Of a stretch of DNA of 64,000 bases, positions 53,724-61,767 are shown in pieces. Every line of letters starts with the position of its first letter. The first letter of the stretch is position 1. The DNA is taken from NCBI GenBank assembly GCA_965202745.1, contig CBDBCB010000015.1, positions 124,001 to 188,000 of the forward strand. Reading direction: 5' to 3'. Below the pieces are notes generated by a model. It was given only the letters and a program-made list of their open reading frames with translations, had not been told where the DNA came from and did not search any database. The position numbers and the translations under genes are program-made. Source of the stretch: JACKII01 sp965202745. Its GTDB lineage: Bacteria > Pseudomonadota > Alphaproteobacteria > Bin95.

Positions 53724-54902
53724 ATGTCATTCCTTCGCGATTTCTCGCTATCCACCATCGCGGCGGGTTTCTTCGTCGTCCTGATCGGGTATGCGGGCCC
53801 CCTGCTGATTTATTTGCAGGCGGCGAACGCCATGGGTGCATCGGCAGAGATGTTCTCGTCCTGGGTATTTGCCATCTCACTGGCCGCCGGGGTGTCATGC
53901 ATTGTGCTCAGCGCCTGGCTGAAAGTGCCTGCGGTTGTCGCATGGTCTGCGCCGGGCACCGTACTGCTGATCAGTGTCGCGCAGACCCTGCCTTTCGCGG
54001 AGGTTGTCGGCACGTACCTGTTCACTGCATTGGTCATTTTGGCCGTGGGCGCCAGCGGGCTATACGACCGCCTGGTGGCCTTGATTCCCCGCACTGTCGC
54101 CAGCGGCATGATGGCCGGCATACTGTTCCGGTTCGGCACCGATGCAATGGGCAGCCTCGGCTCCGACCCCATGATGTTTGCGGTCCTGCTGACAGCATTC
54201 CTGATTTTCAGTGTCGTAATGCCCCGCTACACCGTCATCCTGCTGCTCGGCATTGGCGTCCTGTTTGCGTGGATTGTCTACGACGTTCCGGTCGAGATGG
54301 TCTCTGCAACGCTGGCGACCCCGGTTTGGACAATGCCTGCGTTTTCCCTTGATGCCATACTCAGCCTTGGCGTGCCGCTGGTGCTGATCACGCTGAGCGG
54401 ACAGTTCCTGCCCGGCGTCGCGATCATCAAGGCGAACGGCTACGGCATCACCGCACGCCCGACGCTGGTCGTGGCCAGCCTGGTGTCTATTCCGGCAGCG
54501 TTCTTCGGTGGCATTACCGCAGCGCTTGCGGCCATCACGGCGGCCTTGTCCGCCAGCCCCAGTGCCCATGCAGATCCCGCCCGCCGGTATACCGCAGGCA
54601 TTGCGGCGGGCATTTTCCTCTGCATCGGGGCGGTGTTTGCCGGCAGCATTGTGGAACTGCTGACACTGCTGCCAACAGCATTGATCGTGCTGCTGGCAGG
54701 CCTTGCGCTGCTCGGCGGTATTATCAGGGGACTGAGCGACACCCTTGCCGGGCCCGGCGATGTGCAGGCGGGCCTGATTGCCTTCATGGTCACCACAGCG
54801 GATTTTAACCTGTGGAGCGTCAACTCAGCCTTCTGGGCGGTGATTGTTGGCGTTGCAGCGGTGCATCTGACGCGGGCGGCGGGTCGGTTTGTGAAGTCTT
54901 AG
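53724..54902 (+). CDS. benE: BenE family benzoate/H+ symporter
   Basis: A 392-residue membrane protein with about 12 hydrophobic helices. 'LIGYAGPLLIYLQAANAMGA', 'AWSAPGTVLL' and 'LPGVAIIKANGY' are typical of BenE transporters, which import benzoate with protons. It lies 13 bp downstream of the acyl-CoA synthetase fragment, so the two may once have formed an uptake-and-activation pair. The other benzoate-CoA-ligase-like gene in the window (8390-9940) is also broken. Confidence 0.88.
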   Translation: MSFLRDFSLSTIAAGFFVVLIGYAGPLLIYLQAANAMGASAEMFSSWVFAISLAAGVSCIVLSAWLKVPAVVAWSAPGTVLLISVAQTLPFAEVVGTYLFTALVILAVGASGLYDRLVALIPRTVASGMMAGILFRFGTDAMGSLGSDPMMFAVLLTAFLIFSVVMPRYTVILLLGIGVLFAWIVYDVPVEMVSATLATPVWTMPAFSLDAILSLGVPLVLITLSGQFLPGVAIIKANGYGITARPTLVVASLVSIPAAFFGGITAALAAITAALSASPSAHADPARRYTAGIAAGIFLCIGAVFAGSIVELLTLLPTALIVLLAGLALLGGIIRGLSDTLAGPGDVQAGLIAFMVTTADFNLWSVNSAFWAVIVGVAAVHLTRAAGRFVKS

Positions 54903-54956
54903 TCTGCGCATGTCGGATATCTGGCGTCATTGCGAGGGGCACGGTGTAGCCGGACG

Positions 54957-55397
54957 CTAAAGCCCCAACTCCTTCAGCGCTTTATCCACCGCGTCGAAGC
55001 TCAGCAGCACGCTGCCATGGCGACTCTTGAAGTCTTGCACCGGAGTCAGAACCGCCATGTCTTCCCACACATCATCGGGCAGCGGCTGCTTTTCTTTCAG
55101 CATTGCCCGCATGGCAGCACCCATCCGCTTGACCTCGCCGACGCTCTTTCCGACCACGTGCCGCGCCATGATCGACGCTGCTGCCTGTCCCAAAGTGCAA
55201 GCCCGCACCACGTGCCGGTAGTCGGCAATCACCCCGTCCTTCACCTTCAGGTCCACCGTAATGCGCGAACCGCAGAGCGGGCTGCGCACGCTGGCGGTTG
55301 CATCCGGCTGCTCCATCCGGCCTTCCAGCGGGATGTTCTCCGCAAATCCCAGAATGCGCGCGTTGTAGAGCGCTTTGATCTTGGCGGCTTCGGTCAT
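54957..55397 (-). CDS. Iron-sulfur cluster scaffold-like protein (IscU/NifU N-terminal family)
   Basis: A 146-residue IscU/SufU-like protein. 'SPLCGSRITVDLKVKDGVIA' and 'RACTLGQAAASIMARHVVGK' contain two conserved Cys. The third Cys typical of IscU is not visible, so this belongs to the two-Cys alphaproteobacterial variant. It lies 17 bp downstream of the SufE gene on the same strand and is probably co-transcribed with it for cluster assembly. Confidence 0.85.
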   Translation of the reverse strand: MTEAAKIKALYNARILGFAENIPLEGRMEQPDATASVRSPLCGSRITVDLKVKDGVIADYRHVVRACTLGQAAASIMARHVVGKSVGEVKRMGAAMRAMLKEKQPLPDDVWEDMAVLTPVQDFKSRHGSVLLSFDAVDKALKELGL

Positions 55398-55414
55398 GGG
55401 CGTGTCTTCCAGCC

Positions 55415-55840
55415 TCAGGCAGCGGCGGCAGCCGCTTTGGCTTCAGCAAAGATGCGGGTCAGCATGGCGTGCAGACCATTGTTCCGGGTCGGCGACAGGT
55501 GTTCGTCCAGGCCAATGGCGTGCACAAAGTCCGGCTTGGCGCTCAGGATTTCGTCCGATGTGCGGCCGGAATAGATGCGCAGCAAAATGGCGATCAGGCC
55601 GCGGACGATATGGGCGTCGCTGGTCGCGTGAAAGGTCAGCGTGCCATCTGTCCCGGGCTCCGCCACAAACCATACCTGGCTCTGGCAGCCGCGCACCTTG
55701 TTCGCATCGGTCTGCCATTCCGACGGAAAGTCCGGCAGATTGCGCGCCAGGTCAATGATATAGCGATAGCGGTCCATCCAGTCGTCGAAGAAGGCGAATT
55801 CCTCGATAATCTCTTCCTGGACCTCGGCAATGGTGGTCAT
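55415..55840 (-). CDS. sufE: SufE family cysteine desulfurase activator
   Basis: A 141-residue SufE. The sulfur-accepting Cys is in 'VRGCQSQVWFVAE', and 'LLRIYSGRTSDEILSAKPDF' and 'LSPTRNNGLHAML' are typical. It accepts persulfide from SufS and stimulates it. The sufBCDS genes are not in the window. It is followed by the scaffold-like gene. The upstream side carries a strong hairpin repeat. Confidence 0.92.
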   Translation of the reverse strand: MTTIAEVQEEIIEEFAFFDDWMDRYRYIIDLARNLPDFPSEWQTDANKVRGCQSQVWFVAEPGTDGTLTFHATSDAHIVRGLIAILLRIYSGRTSDEILSAKPDFVHAIGLDEHLSPTRNNGLHAMLTRIFAEAKAAAAAA

Positions 55841-55859
55841 TGATACATCCCAAAAATAT

Positions 55860-55911
55860 CTTCACCCTGAGCCTGTCGAATGGCGTTTTCTTCGATAGGC
55901 TCAGGGTGAAG
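55860..55911. repeat. Near-perfect intergenic hairpin
   Basis: CTTCACCCTGAGCCTGTCGA and its near-complement TCGATAGGCTCAGGGTGAAG are separated by a short loop with TTTT. It lies between sufE and the CobW-type gene. It belongs to the CCTGAGCCTGTCGA/AGGGTGA class of dispersed palindromes and may act as a bidirectional terminator. Confidence 0.8.
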
Positions 55912-55933
55912 AGCTAAACGCTATGCACAACCC

Positions 55934-57079
55934 CTAAACGAAGTTCACCTTGCGGCGGTCGGGGCCGGTGAAGCTTTTCAGCAGTTCCTCCAGGAACTCC
56001 TTCTCCACGTCGCGGGTGATGAAAACCAGCCGGGTGCGGTGGTCGTCGTTCGGCCACTCGTCCAGCATGACGGGCGGGTGGAAGACGTGCTGCACGCCAT
56101 GCACCACCACCGGCCCCTTGAAATCCTTCACGTTGACGATGCCTTTGATCCGCAGCAGGTCCGGCCCTTTCAGCATCATCGCCATGTTGATCCATTCCTC
56201 GAAGGCAGGCGCCTCGATCGGCTCGTCCATCGTCACGCAATAGGCGCGGATCGACTCGTCGTGACGGTTCACGTCGTGCGAATGATCGTGCCCTTCATCA
56301 TGGCCGTGGCCATCCCCGTGCCCGTGATCATGGTCGTGATGATGATGGTGACCATGCCCATGACCCTCCGCCTCCTCGCGGGCTGAGACTGCCTCTGCCT
56401 GCAGCCATTTCTCCACGTCGGCAATCTTGTTTTTCGGGTAGAACAGACCGGCGTCGAACAGCAGCGCCGGTTCGATCTTTCCATTCGCCGCCTCGTACAC
56501 CGGCGCGCCGGGATTCAGAAGCTTCAGCCGCTCGCGCAGAGCCTTGGCATACGCCGCATCCGACAGATCGTTCTTGGTCAGCACGATGCGGTCGGCCACT
56601 GCCGCCTGCTTGACGCTTTCGAACTGCTTGTCCAGCGTACCCTCGCCATTCACCGAGTCCACCGTCGTGATCACGCCGTCCATGCGGTAGCGTCCGCTCA
56701 CATACGGGTCGGCCATCAGCGTGTGCAGGATCGGGGCTGGATCGGCCAGGCCCGTGGTTTCAATCACCACCCGGTGGAAAGCCGGGATCTTGCCCTGCTC
56801 CGCCGCCAGGCTCTGCTTCATAAGGGTTTCCATCAGGTCGTTGCGCACGGTGCAACACAGACAGCCGGAGTTGATCAGCACCATCTCGTCGTCGACCTGC
56901 TCAACCAGCAGATGGTCGATGCCGATCTCGCCGAACTCGTTCACGATGACCAGCGTGCCCTTCATATCAGGCTGTTGGACCAGATGGTTCAGCAGGGTGG
57001 TCTTGCCACTGCCCAGGAACCCGGTCAGGACCGAGACGGGCAGGCGTTGGTCGGGCGCAGTGGTGTCCCAGGATTCCAT
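55934..57079 (-). CDS. CobW/COG0523 family GTPase metallochaperone
   Basis: A 381-residue G3E GTPase. Walker A is 'LTGFLGSGKTTLLNHLVQ', the metal site 'NSGCLCCTVRNDLMET' contains the GCLCC (CxCC) motif, and 'IETTGLADPAPIL' and 'LTKNDL' follow. A His/Asp-rich stretch around 56285-56365 (HGHGHHHHHDHDHGHGDGHG) binds zinc or similar metals. A CobW C-terminal domain ends the protein. The ATG at 57079 is the natural start; the frame is open further upstream without homology. It is divergent from hisI, an association known for zinc-related COG0523 proteins. Confidence 0.9.
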   Translation of the reverse strand: MESWDTTAPDQRLPVSVLTGFLGSGKTTLLNHLVQQPDMKGTLVIVNEFGEIGIDHLLVEQVDDEMVLINSGCLCCTVRNDLMETLMKQSLAAEQGKIPAFHRVVIETTGLADPAPILHTLMADPYVSGRYRMDGVITTVDSVNGEGTLDKQFESVKQAAVADRIVLTKNDLSDAAYAKALRERLKLLNPGAPVYEAANGKIEPALLFDAGLFYPKNKIADVEKWLQAEAVSAREEAEGHGHGHHHHHDHDHGHGDGHGHDEGHDHSHDVNRHDESIRAYCVTMDEPIEAPAFEEWINMAMMLKGPDLLRIKGIVNVKDFKGPVVVHGVQHVFHPPVMLDEWPNDDHRTRLVFITRDVEKEFLEELLKSFTGPDRRKVNFV

Positions 57080-57173
57080 GGATCGGTGCTTCTCTGTTGG
57101 GCTTTGAAGGCTCTCTATAGTATAGGCACGCCTCCGAAGCATCCCAACACCCGACCGGGAAGTGATTTTTCTG

Positions 57174-57626
57174 ATGGTGCCCTTTTCTTTCGCCGCCCGC
57201 CCCTCCCACGCCGAACTGGAGGAAGGCACCACGCTCACGCCCAAGTTCGATCGCAACGGCCTGATCCCCTGCGTGACGACAGACCATGCGACCGGTGAAA
57301 TCCTGATGTTCGCCTACATGAATGCCGAGGCCCTCAGCCAGACCATCAACCTGGGCGAAGCCGTGTATTTCAGCCGTTCCCGCCAGGAACTTTGGCACAA
57401 AGGCACCACCAGCGGCCACGTACAGAGAGTGGTGGAGATGCGCGTCGACTGCGACCAGGACTGCATCTGGCTGCGGGTGGATACCCAGGGCAAGGCAAGC
57501 TGCCACGTCGGCTACCGCTCCTGCTTCTACCGCAGCGTGCCGCTGGGCAGCGACGGCTCAGAGCTGACTTTTGCAGAAACGGAAAAGCTGTTCGACCCGA
57601 AGGAGGTTTATGGGAAGGGTGCTTGA
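57174..57626 (+). CDS. hisI: Phosphoribosyl-AMP cyclohydrolase
   Basis: A 150-residue HisI. 'GLIPCVTTDHATGEILMFAY', 'YFSRSRQELWHKGTTSGHVQ' and 'DCDQDCIWLRVDTQGKASCH' are typical, followed by 'VGYRSCFYRSV'. All zinc-ligand Cys of the classical enzyme are present, so this is not an obvious zinc-free paralogue. It hydrolyses phosphoribosyl-AMP in histidine synthesis. It is divergent from the COG0523 GTPase gene over 94 bp, a context that suggests joint response to zinc. An IS481-family copy begins 22 bp after its stop. Confidence 0.92.
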   Translation: MVPFSFAARPSHAELEEGTTLTPKFDRNGLIPCVTTDHATGEILMFAYMNAEALSQTINLGEAVYFSRSRQELWHKGTTSGHVQRVVEMRVDCDQDCIWLRVDTQGKASCHVGYRSCFYRSVPLGSDGSELTFAETEKLFDPKEVYGKGA

Positions 57627-57648
57627 TCTAGCCTGCCCCTTCGCTAGT

Positions 57649-58705
57649 TGTTCCATCCCGGCTGATTAGATAGCTCCTCGTCGCTCTGCGTTTTTCATGG
57701 CACGCTGTGTTTTGACCGAGGCGCGGGATGGGAGAGCGACATGGTGATCAAGCTTCACAGTCAGGCGACGACGCCACCGAAGATCAGGGCGGCCATACAG
57801 GCCAGTGACGACCCTGCGTGGGTTCTTGCCGAGCGTCACGGGACCACGGAACAGACCGTATGGAAATGGTGCCAGCGTGCCAGCGTGGAGGATCGCAGCC
57901 ACACGCCCCATCGCCTTCAGACGACGTTGACGCCAGCGCAGGAAGCTGTCGCCGTGGCCCTCCGCAAGACGCTTTTGGTCTCGCTGGATGATCTGCTGGC
58001 GGTGGTGCGCGAGTTCTTGAACCCGAAGGCCTCCCGCTCTGGCCTTGACCGCTGCTTGCGTCGGCATGGCGTGGGGCCCCTGCGCGCCCTGAAAGCAGTA
58101 TCGCCCGGCCAAAGCACAGCGCCTTCAAAGCCTATGAACCCGGTTCCATCCCCATCGACCTGAAATACCTGCCACCGATGGCAGAGAGAGCCGCCGCCGT
58201 TCCCTCTTCGTGGCCATCGACAGGGCAACGCGTTGGGTTGTTGTCAGGGTCTACAACAGCAAGACAGCGGCCAATGCCCGGCGCTTCCTGCGCGCCCTGG
58301 AGCGCGCCTGCCCGATGCGGATCCGCCCCATACTCCCGGATAATGGAAAAGAGTTCACGGATCGCCTCTTCGGTCTGCGCCAGCGCGCCGCAACAGGCGC
58401 GCATGAATGCGACACGCTGGGTGCCGCCCTCGATATCGATCATCGCCTGACGCCGCCTAGGTCACCTCAGACCAACGGTATGGTCGAACGGTTCAATGGC
58501 CGCATCGAAGAGGTTCTGCAGAGCCATCCCTTCCGATCCGGCGAGGTTCTGGAAGCCACGCTGCTTCGCTATGTCTGGCTTTACACCCAGCCGCTGCTGC
58601 AATCAGCCCTGGGCAGCAAGACGCCCTTGCAGGCAATGAAGGGATGGCGCAAACTCAAACTAGAGCTGGTCAGGAAACAACCATATTACCTTCCAGGATG
58701 GGACA
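57649..58705 (+). mobile_element. IS481-family insertion sequence, copy B (1057 bp)
   Basis: This is the same element as 2429-3487, in opposite orientation. It starts TGTTCCATCC at 57649 and ends GGATGGGACA at 58705. It is 2 bp shorter than copy A, exactly accounted for by the two single-base deletions in its transposase gene. No clear target duplication is seen (left flank ..GCTAGT, right flank GGGAGC..). Confidence 0.9.
57741..58705 (+). pseudogene. IS481-family transposase with two frameshifts
   Basis: The gene starts MVIKLHSQATTPPKIRAAIQ, as in copy A. A one-base deletion near 58105 (CCCC to CCC before GGCCAAAGC) and a second near 58184 (GATGAGAG to GAGAGAG) break the frame. The part with the two later catalytic residues (ILPDNGKEF, NGMVERFNGRIEE) is open again from 58210. 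It has Trp where copy A has a stop, and it reads through the terminal repeat out of the element. Confidence 0.88.
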
Positions 58706-58753
58706 GGGAGCCGCCTTGCGGCTACTCAGGACAAAATGAGGTATATTGTTACG

Positions 58754-59170
58754 TCATTCCGTTCTTGTTGCTCGGCGGTTCCTTGCTGACGCACTGTGGC
58801 CAGGCGGGCCCAGAATGATCATTTTAAAGTCCGAATATCCATCATATCCTTTGTAAATATGATGAAGATCTGAAGATAGATTTAGATCTTTTCTCAATAG
58901 TTTTGCATGCAACTATTCAGATATTTTGACTGAAACATAGCCGATATCCCACTCTTTTTTTCTATTGTTCAACCAATTCTTTATTTCACATACTCCATAC
59001 ACTGCAATTGCATTTGGATCATGAGGGTTATTGGGCTAATGCTCTATCTGAATACCGTATTGAAGACCCTTTTTCTCGGCTTTCTCAACATTCTTCGCAA
59101 ATTCGGCTGCCGCGTCCTTTCGGTATTGGACGCCCACGACCGAAAAGGTATTGGTCAGGCGCTCCGCCAT
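58754..59170 (-). pseudogene. HIRAN-domain protein with two in-frame amber codons
   Basis: From the ATG at 59170 (GGAGAGGAAGC upstream) the frame reads MAERLTNTFSVVGVQYRKDA to 'YGIQIEH', then TAG (codon 45). It continues 'PNNPHDPNAIAVYGV' through 'WDIGYVSVKISE', then TAG (codon 86), and on to 'HHIYKGYDGYSDFKMIIL'. The VGVQY start and NNPHDPNAIAVYG core followed by GYV match the HIRAN domain, a DNA-end-binding module of helicases and small stand-alone proteins. The region is markedly AT-rich relative to the window, suggesting foreign origin, and it lies beside the IS. Confidence 0.75.
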
Positions 59171-59241
59171 TGCTTCCTCTCCACCGATTTCGGCTATACT
59201 AGGGGCTAACAAGCCTTTGCACGCCAAGGAAACCGCCCGCC

Positions 59242-60081
59242 ATGCCCACCCCCACCTGGAACCTCTACGCCTTCTGCTATGGCCGGCATGAAAACCGGAT
59301 GATGAGCGACACGTTTATCGGCGGCAATCCGAACGAGCTGTGCCGGGGCCTCGACTATTACATGTGGGCGATTGTCGGCAATGGGCGTTGCATCGTGGTC
59401 GATACCGACTTTACAAAGGAAGAAGTCGAAGGCCTGAACCGCACCTGGCTGGCCGACCCCATCGACCTGCTGGGCAAGGTTGGCATTGACGCGGCGGAGG
59501 TGGACGAAGTCATTCTGACCCACGCGCATTTCGATCACGTGGGCAACCTGCACCACTTCCCGAAGGCCAAGTTCACCATCCAGGATATAGAGATGGAATC
59601 CATCACCGGCCGCGACATGACCCACCCCTTCTTCCGCCACGCCTATCACCAGGAAGACGTGGAAGCGCTGGTCGGCCTGCTCTACGACAACCGCCTGAAA
59701 TTCATCCGCGGCGACGGTTCCTATGCGCCCGGCATCGATTATCACCTGATCGGCGGCCACTCCCGCGGGCAGATGGCGCTGACGGCCAACACGGAGCGCG
59801 GGCCGGTGTTCCTGGCCAGTGACGCCATTCATCTGTTCCAGGAGGTGGACGACGAACTGCCCTTCATCGTCTTCTACGACATGGCGGAGATGCTGGAAGG
59901 CTACCGCACCTGCGCCCGGCTGGCTGGCGAGCGCGCATTTCTGGTGCCGGGCCACGATCCCATTGTGACCGACATCTACCCCGCCGTCCGTCCCGATCTG
60001 GAAGGGCTGGTGCTGGACCTGGGAAAAGCGCCGAAAGTCTTAAACAGGGCCATCAAGGCCCCGCAGGCCCCTACCGGATAA
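59242..60081 (+). CDS. MBL-fold metallohydrolase (lactonase-like)
   Basis: A 279-residue metallo-beta-lactamase fold protein. The HxHxDH motif is in 'ILTHAHFDHVGNLHHFPKA', the next His in 'HLIGGHSRGQMALT', the bridging Asp in 'VFLASDAIHLFQEVD' and the last His in 'AFLVPGHDPIVTD'. This layout resembles N-acyl-homoserine-lactonase-type and related hydrolases of two-zinc type. The substrate is not determinable. The end overlaps the convergent secreted-protein gene by 11 bp. Confidence 0.88.
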   Translation: MPTPTWNLYAFCYGRHENRMMSDTFIGGNPNELCRGLDYYMWAIVGNGRCIVVDTDFTKEEVEGLNRTWLADPIDLLGKVGIDAAEVDEVILTHAHFDHVGNLHHFPKAKFTIQDIEMESITGRDMTHPFFRHAYHQEDVEALVGLLYDNRLKFIRGDGSYAPGIDYHLIGGHSRGQMALTANTERGPVFLASDAIHLFQEVDDELPFIVFYDMAEMLEGYRTCARLAGERAFLVPGHDPIVTDIYPAVRPDLEGLVLDLGKAPKVLNRAIKAPQAPTG

Positions 60082-60478
60082 AGGCGATGTCGCCCTTGGC
60101 CGACAGGGTAACAATTCCCAGGCAATCGACGGCTGCACCGCCGGTGGCCGTGCACTCTGTCACGTCGTTCAACAGCACTTCGCCGACATTGCCACATTCC
60201 ATGTCCGGCATCTGGAACACGTGCAGCGAGGTCTTGTTGGCGCGCAGCGGGCCTAGTTCCACCAGCGAGCGGTCATTGATGACGCCGGCCCGGTCGAAGA
60301 AGGCCAAATCCACTTTGAACACATCGAAGCCATTAGGCATTTGATTGCTGACACGCAGATAAACTTCGCAGCTATCGTTGCGCAGACTGATACTGTTCAG
60401 CTCGATATTCAGTTTCTCGTCAGCCGCGTAGGCCGTGCCGGTGAACAGCACGGCAATCAAAGTCAGAATTCGCAACAC
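60071..60478 (-). CDS. Periplasmic protein of unknown function
   Basis: A 135-residue protein with the signal peptide MLRILTLIAVLFTGTAYA and cleavage at AYA-AD. The mature part is beta-rich, with four Cys ('RNDSCEVYL', 'PDMECGNVG', 'VTECTATGG', 'AVDCLGIV') that could form two disulfides. I recognise no named family with certainty. It is convergent with the MBL gene. The 267 bp upstream of it hold no visible gene. Confidence 0.65.
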   Translation of the reverse strand: MLRILTLIAVLFTGTAYAADEKLNIELNSISLRNDSCEVYLRVSNQMPNGFDVFKVDLAFFDRAGVINDRSLVELGPLRANKTSLHVFQMPDMECGNVGEVLLNDVTECTATGGAAVDCLGIVTLSAKGDIAFIR

Positions 60479-60745
60479 GCCAGTTTCTCCAAACCAATCA
60501 AACGCTCAGGATTTCCCGGGACAGCATAAGCATAAATTGCGATAGCGTGAACCACATACATTCGTCCAGTCTGATTGCCTGACGCCTGCCTTGCCATCCA
60601 ACCTCTTTGCTTTCCGCCGCGGGAATGGCAATCGTAAAGCCAACGCGATAAAGGACAGGGTGGCAGAGAGCCGGGTGATAATCTGGTCACTGCCAATGCC
60701 CGCCACTGAAACAGTGTTCGACACCGCAACAGGGAACCCGAGCCC

Positions 60746-61597
60746 ATGCCCGCCATGACCTGGCCCAACAATGCCAAACTGGCCTTATCCATCGTCGTCA
60801 ACGTGGAGGAAGGGGCAGAGGCCCGCATTGACGAAGGAGACAAGCGGCCGGAACCCGTTGACGAGCTTGGCATTTCCATGAAAGCGCCGATCCGCAACTA
60901 CGGCAACGAGAGCAACTACGCCTACGGCATCAAGGCTGGCGCGCGCCGCATCATGCGCCTGCTGAATGAGTATGGCATCCGCTCCACCTTCACCGCCGCC
61001 GCCCAGGCGCTGGAGCGCGCACCGGACCTGACAGCCGAAATCGTTGCCCAGGGCCACGAGGTCTGCTCGCACGGACACAAGTGGATACACCAGTTCAGCA
61101 TGAACGAGCAAAACGAGCGCGAATTCATCCGCCGCGCGGTCGAGTCGATTGAGCGAACCACGGGCGAGCGCCCCTATGGCTGGCTCTCGCGCTACCTGCT
61201 GACGCCGAACACGCGCCGTCTGCTGATCGAAGAGGGTTTCACCTATCACATGGACGATTATTCCGACGACTTGCCTTTCTGGAACGATCCAGAGAAGCGC
61301 GATATCGTCATCATGCCCTACGCGCTCGACAGCAATGACATGAAAATGTGGACCGATCCGGCCATGACGCCTGCAAACTGGCTGGAATACGCCATCGACA
61401 CGTTCGACTGGCTCTATGCGGAAGGTGAAGCAGGCGAGCCCAAAATGATGAGCTTCGGCGTGCATCTGCGCATCGTTGGACGCCCCGGCCGCATCGGCTA
61501 TTTCGAGAAATTCCTCGCCCACGTCACCAGCAAACCGGACGTCTGGATCACCACCCGCAAGGAAATTTCCGACCACTACCGCGCGCAATCGGCCTGA
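60746..61597 (+). CDS. Polysaccharide-deacetylase-family (NodB-like) hydrolase
   Basis: A 283-residue carbohydrate-esterase-4-like protein. 'LALSIVVNVEEGAEARIDEG' begins the fold. 'AQGHEVCSHGHKWIHQFS' holds the His metal ligands, with 'RPYGWLSRYLLTPNTRRLLI' and 'SFGVHLRIVGRPGRI' after it. This arrangement (VNxEEG, SHGxxW, GWxSRxxxTPNT) is that of PuuE-type allantoinases and related amidases rather than chitin deacetylases. Members open cyclic or linear ureides. The nearby MmgE/PrpD and PaaK-like genes are on the same strand. Confidence 0.83.
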   Translation: MPAMTWPNNAKLALSIVVNVEEGAEARIDEGDKRPEPVDELGISMKAPIRNYGNESNYAYGIKAGARRIMRLLNEYGIRSTFTAAAQALERAPDLTAEIVAQGHEVCSHGHKWIHQFSMNEQNEREFIRRAVESIERTTGERPYGWLSRYLLTPNTRRLLIEEGFTYHMDDYSDDLPFWNDPEKRDIVIMPYALDSNDMKMWTDPAMTPANWLEYAIDTFDWLYAEGEAGEPKMMSFGVHLRIVGRPGRIGYFEKFLAHVTSKPDVWITTRKEISDHYRAQSA

Positions 61598-61614
61598 GTC
61601 TCCCTCCCTCCAAT

Positions 61615-61709
61615 CTCATCCTGAGTAGTGTCGCAGGCTCGTATCGAAAGCGTGGATTTGTTTGTTTAGCCCCTTTGACACGCCTGCTTCGCAGCCTACT
61701 CATGATGAG
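61615..61709. repeat. Intergenic inverted repeat
   Basis: CTCATCCTGAGTAG near the left end and CTACTCATGATGAG near the right end are inverted and imperfect. Inner segments CGCAGGC and GCCTGC also pair. It resembles the dispersed palindromic units elsewhere in the window. Confidence 0.6.
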
Positions 61710-61767
61710 ATAGGGTTTTGAGAAAGCCTCCGGCAACCAAACTCTGAAACACCAAAGGAAACTGCCC

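Noticed and set aside
57080..57173. Zur box in the CobW-hisI intergenic region
   Set aside because: A TATAGTATA palindrome is present near 57116, but it does not convincingly match the alphaproteobacterial Zur consensus by eye.
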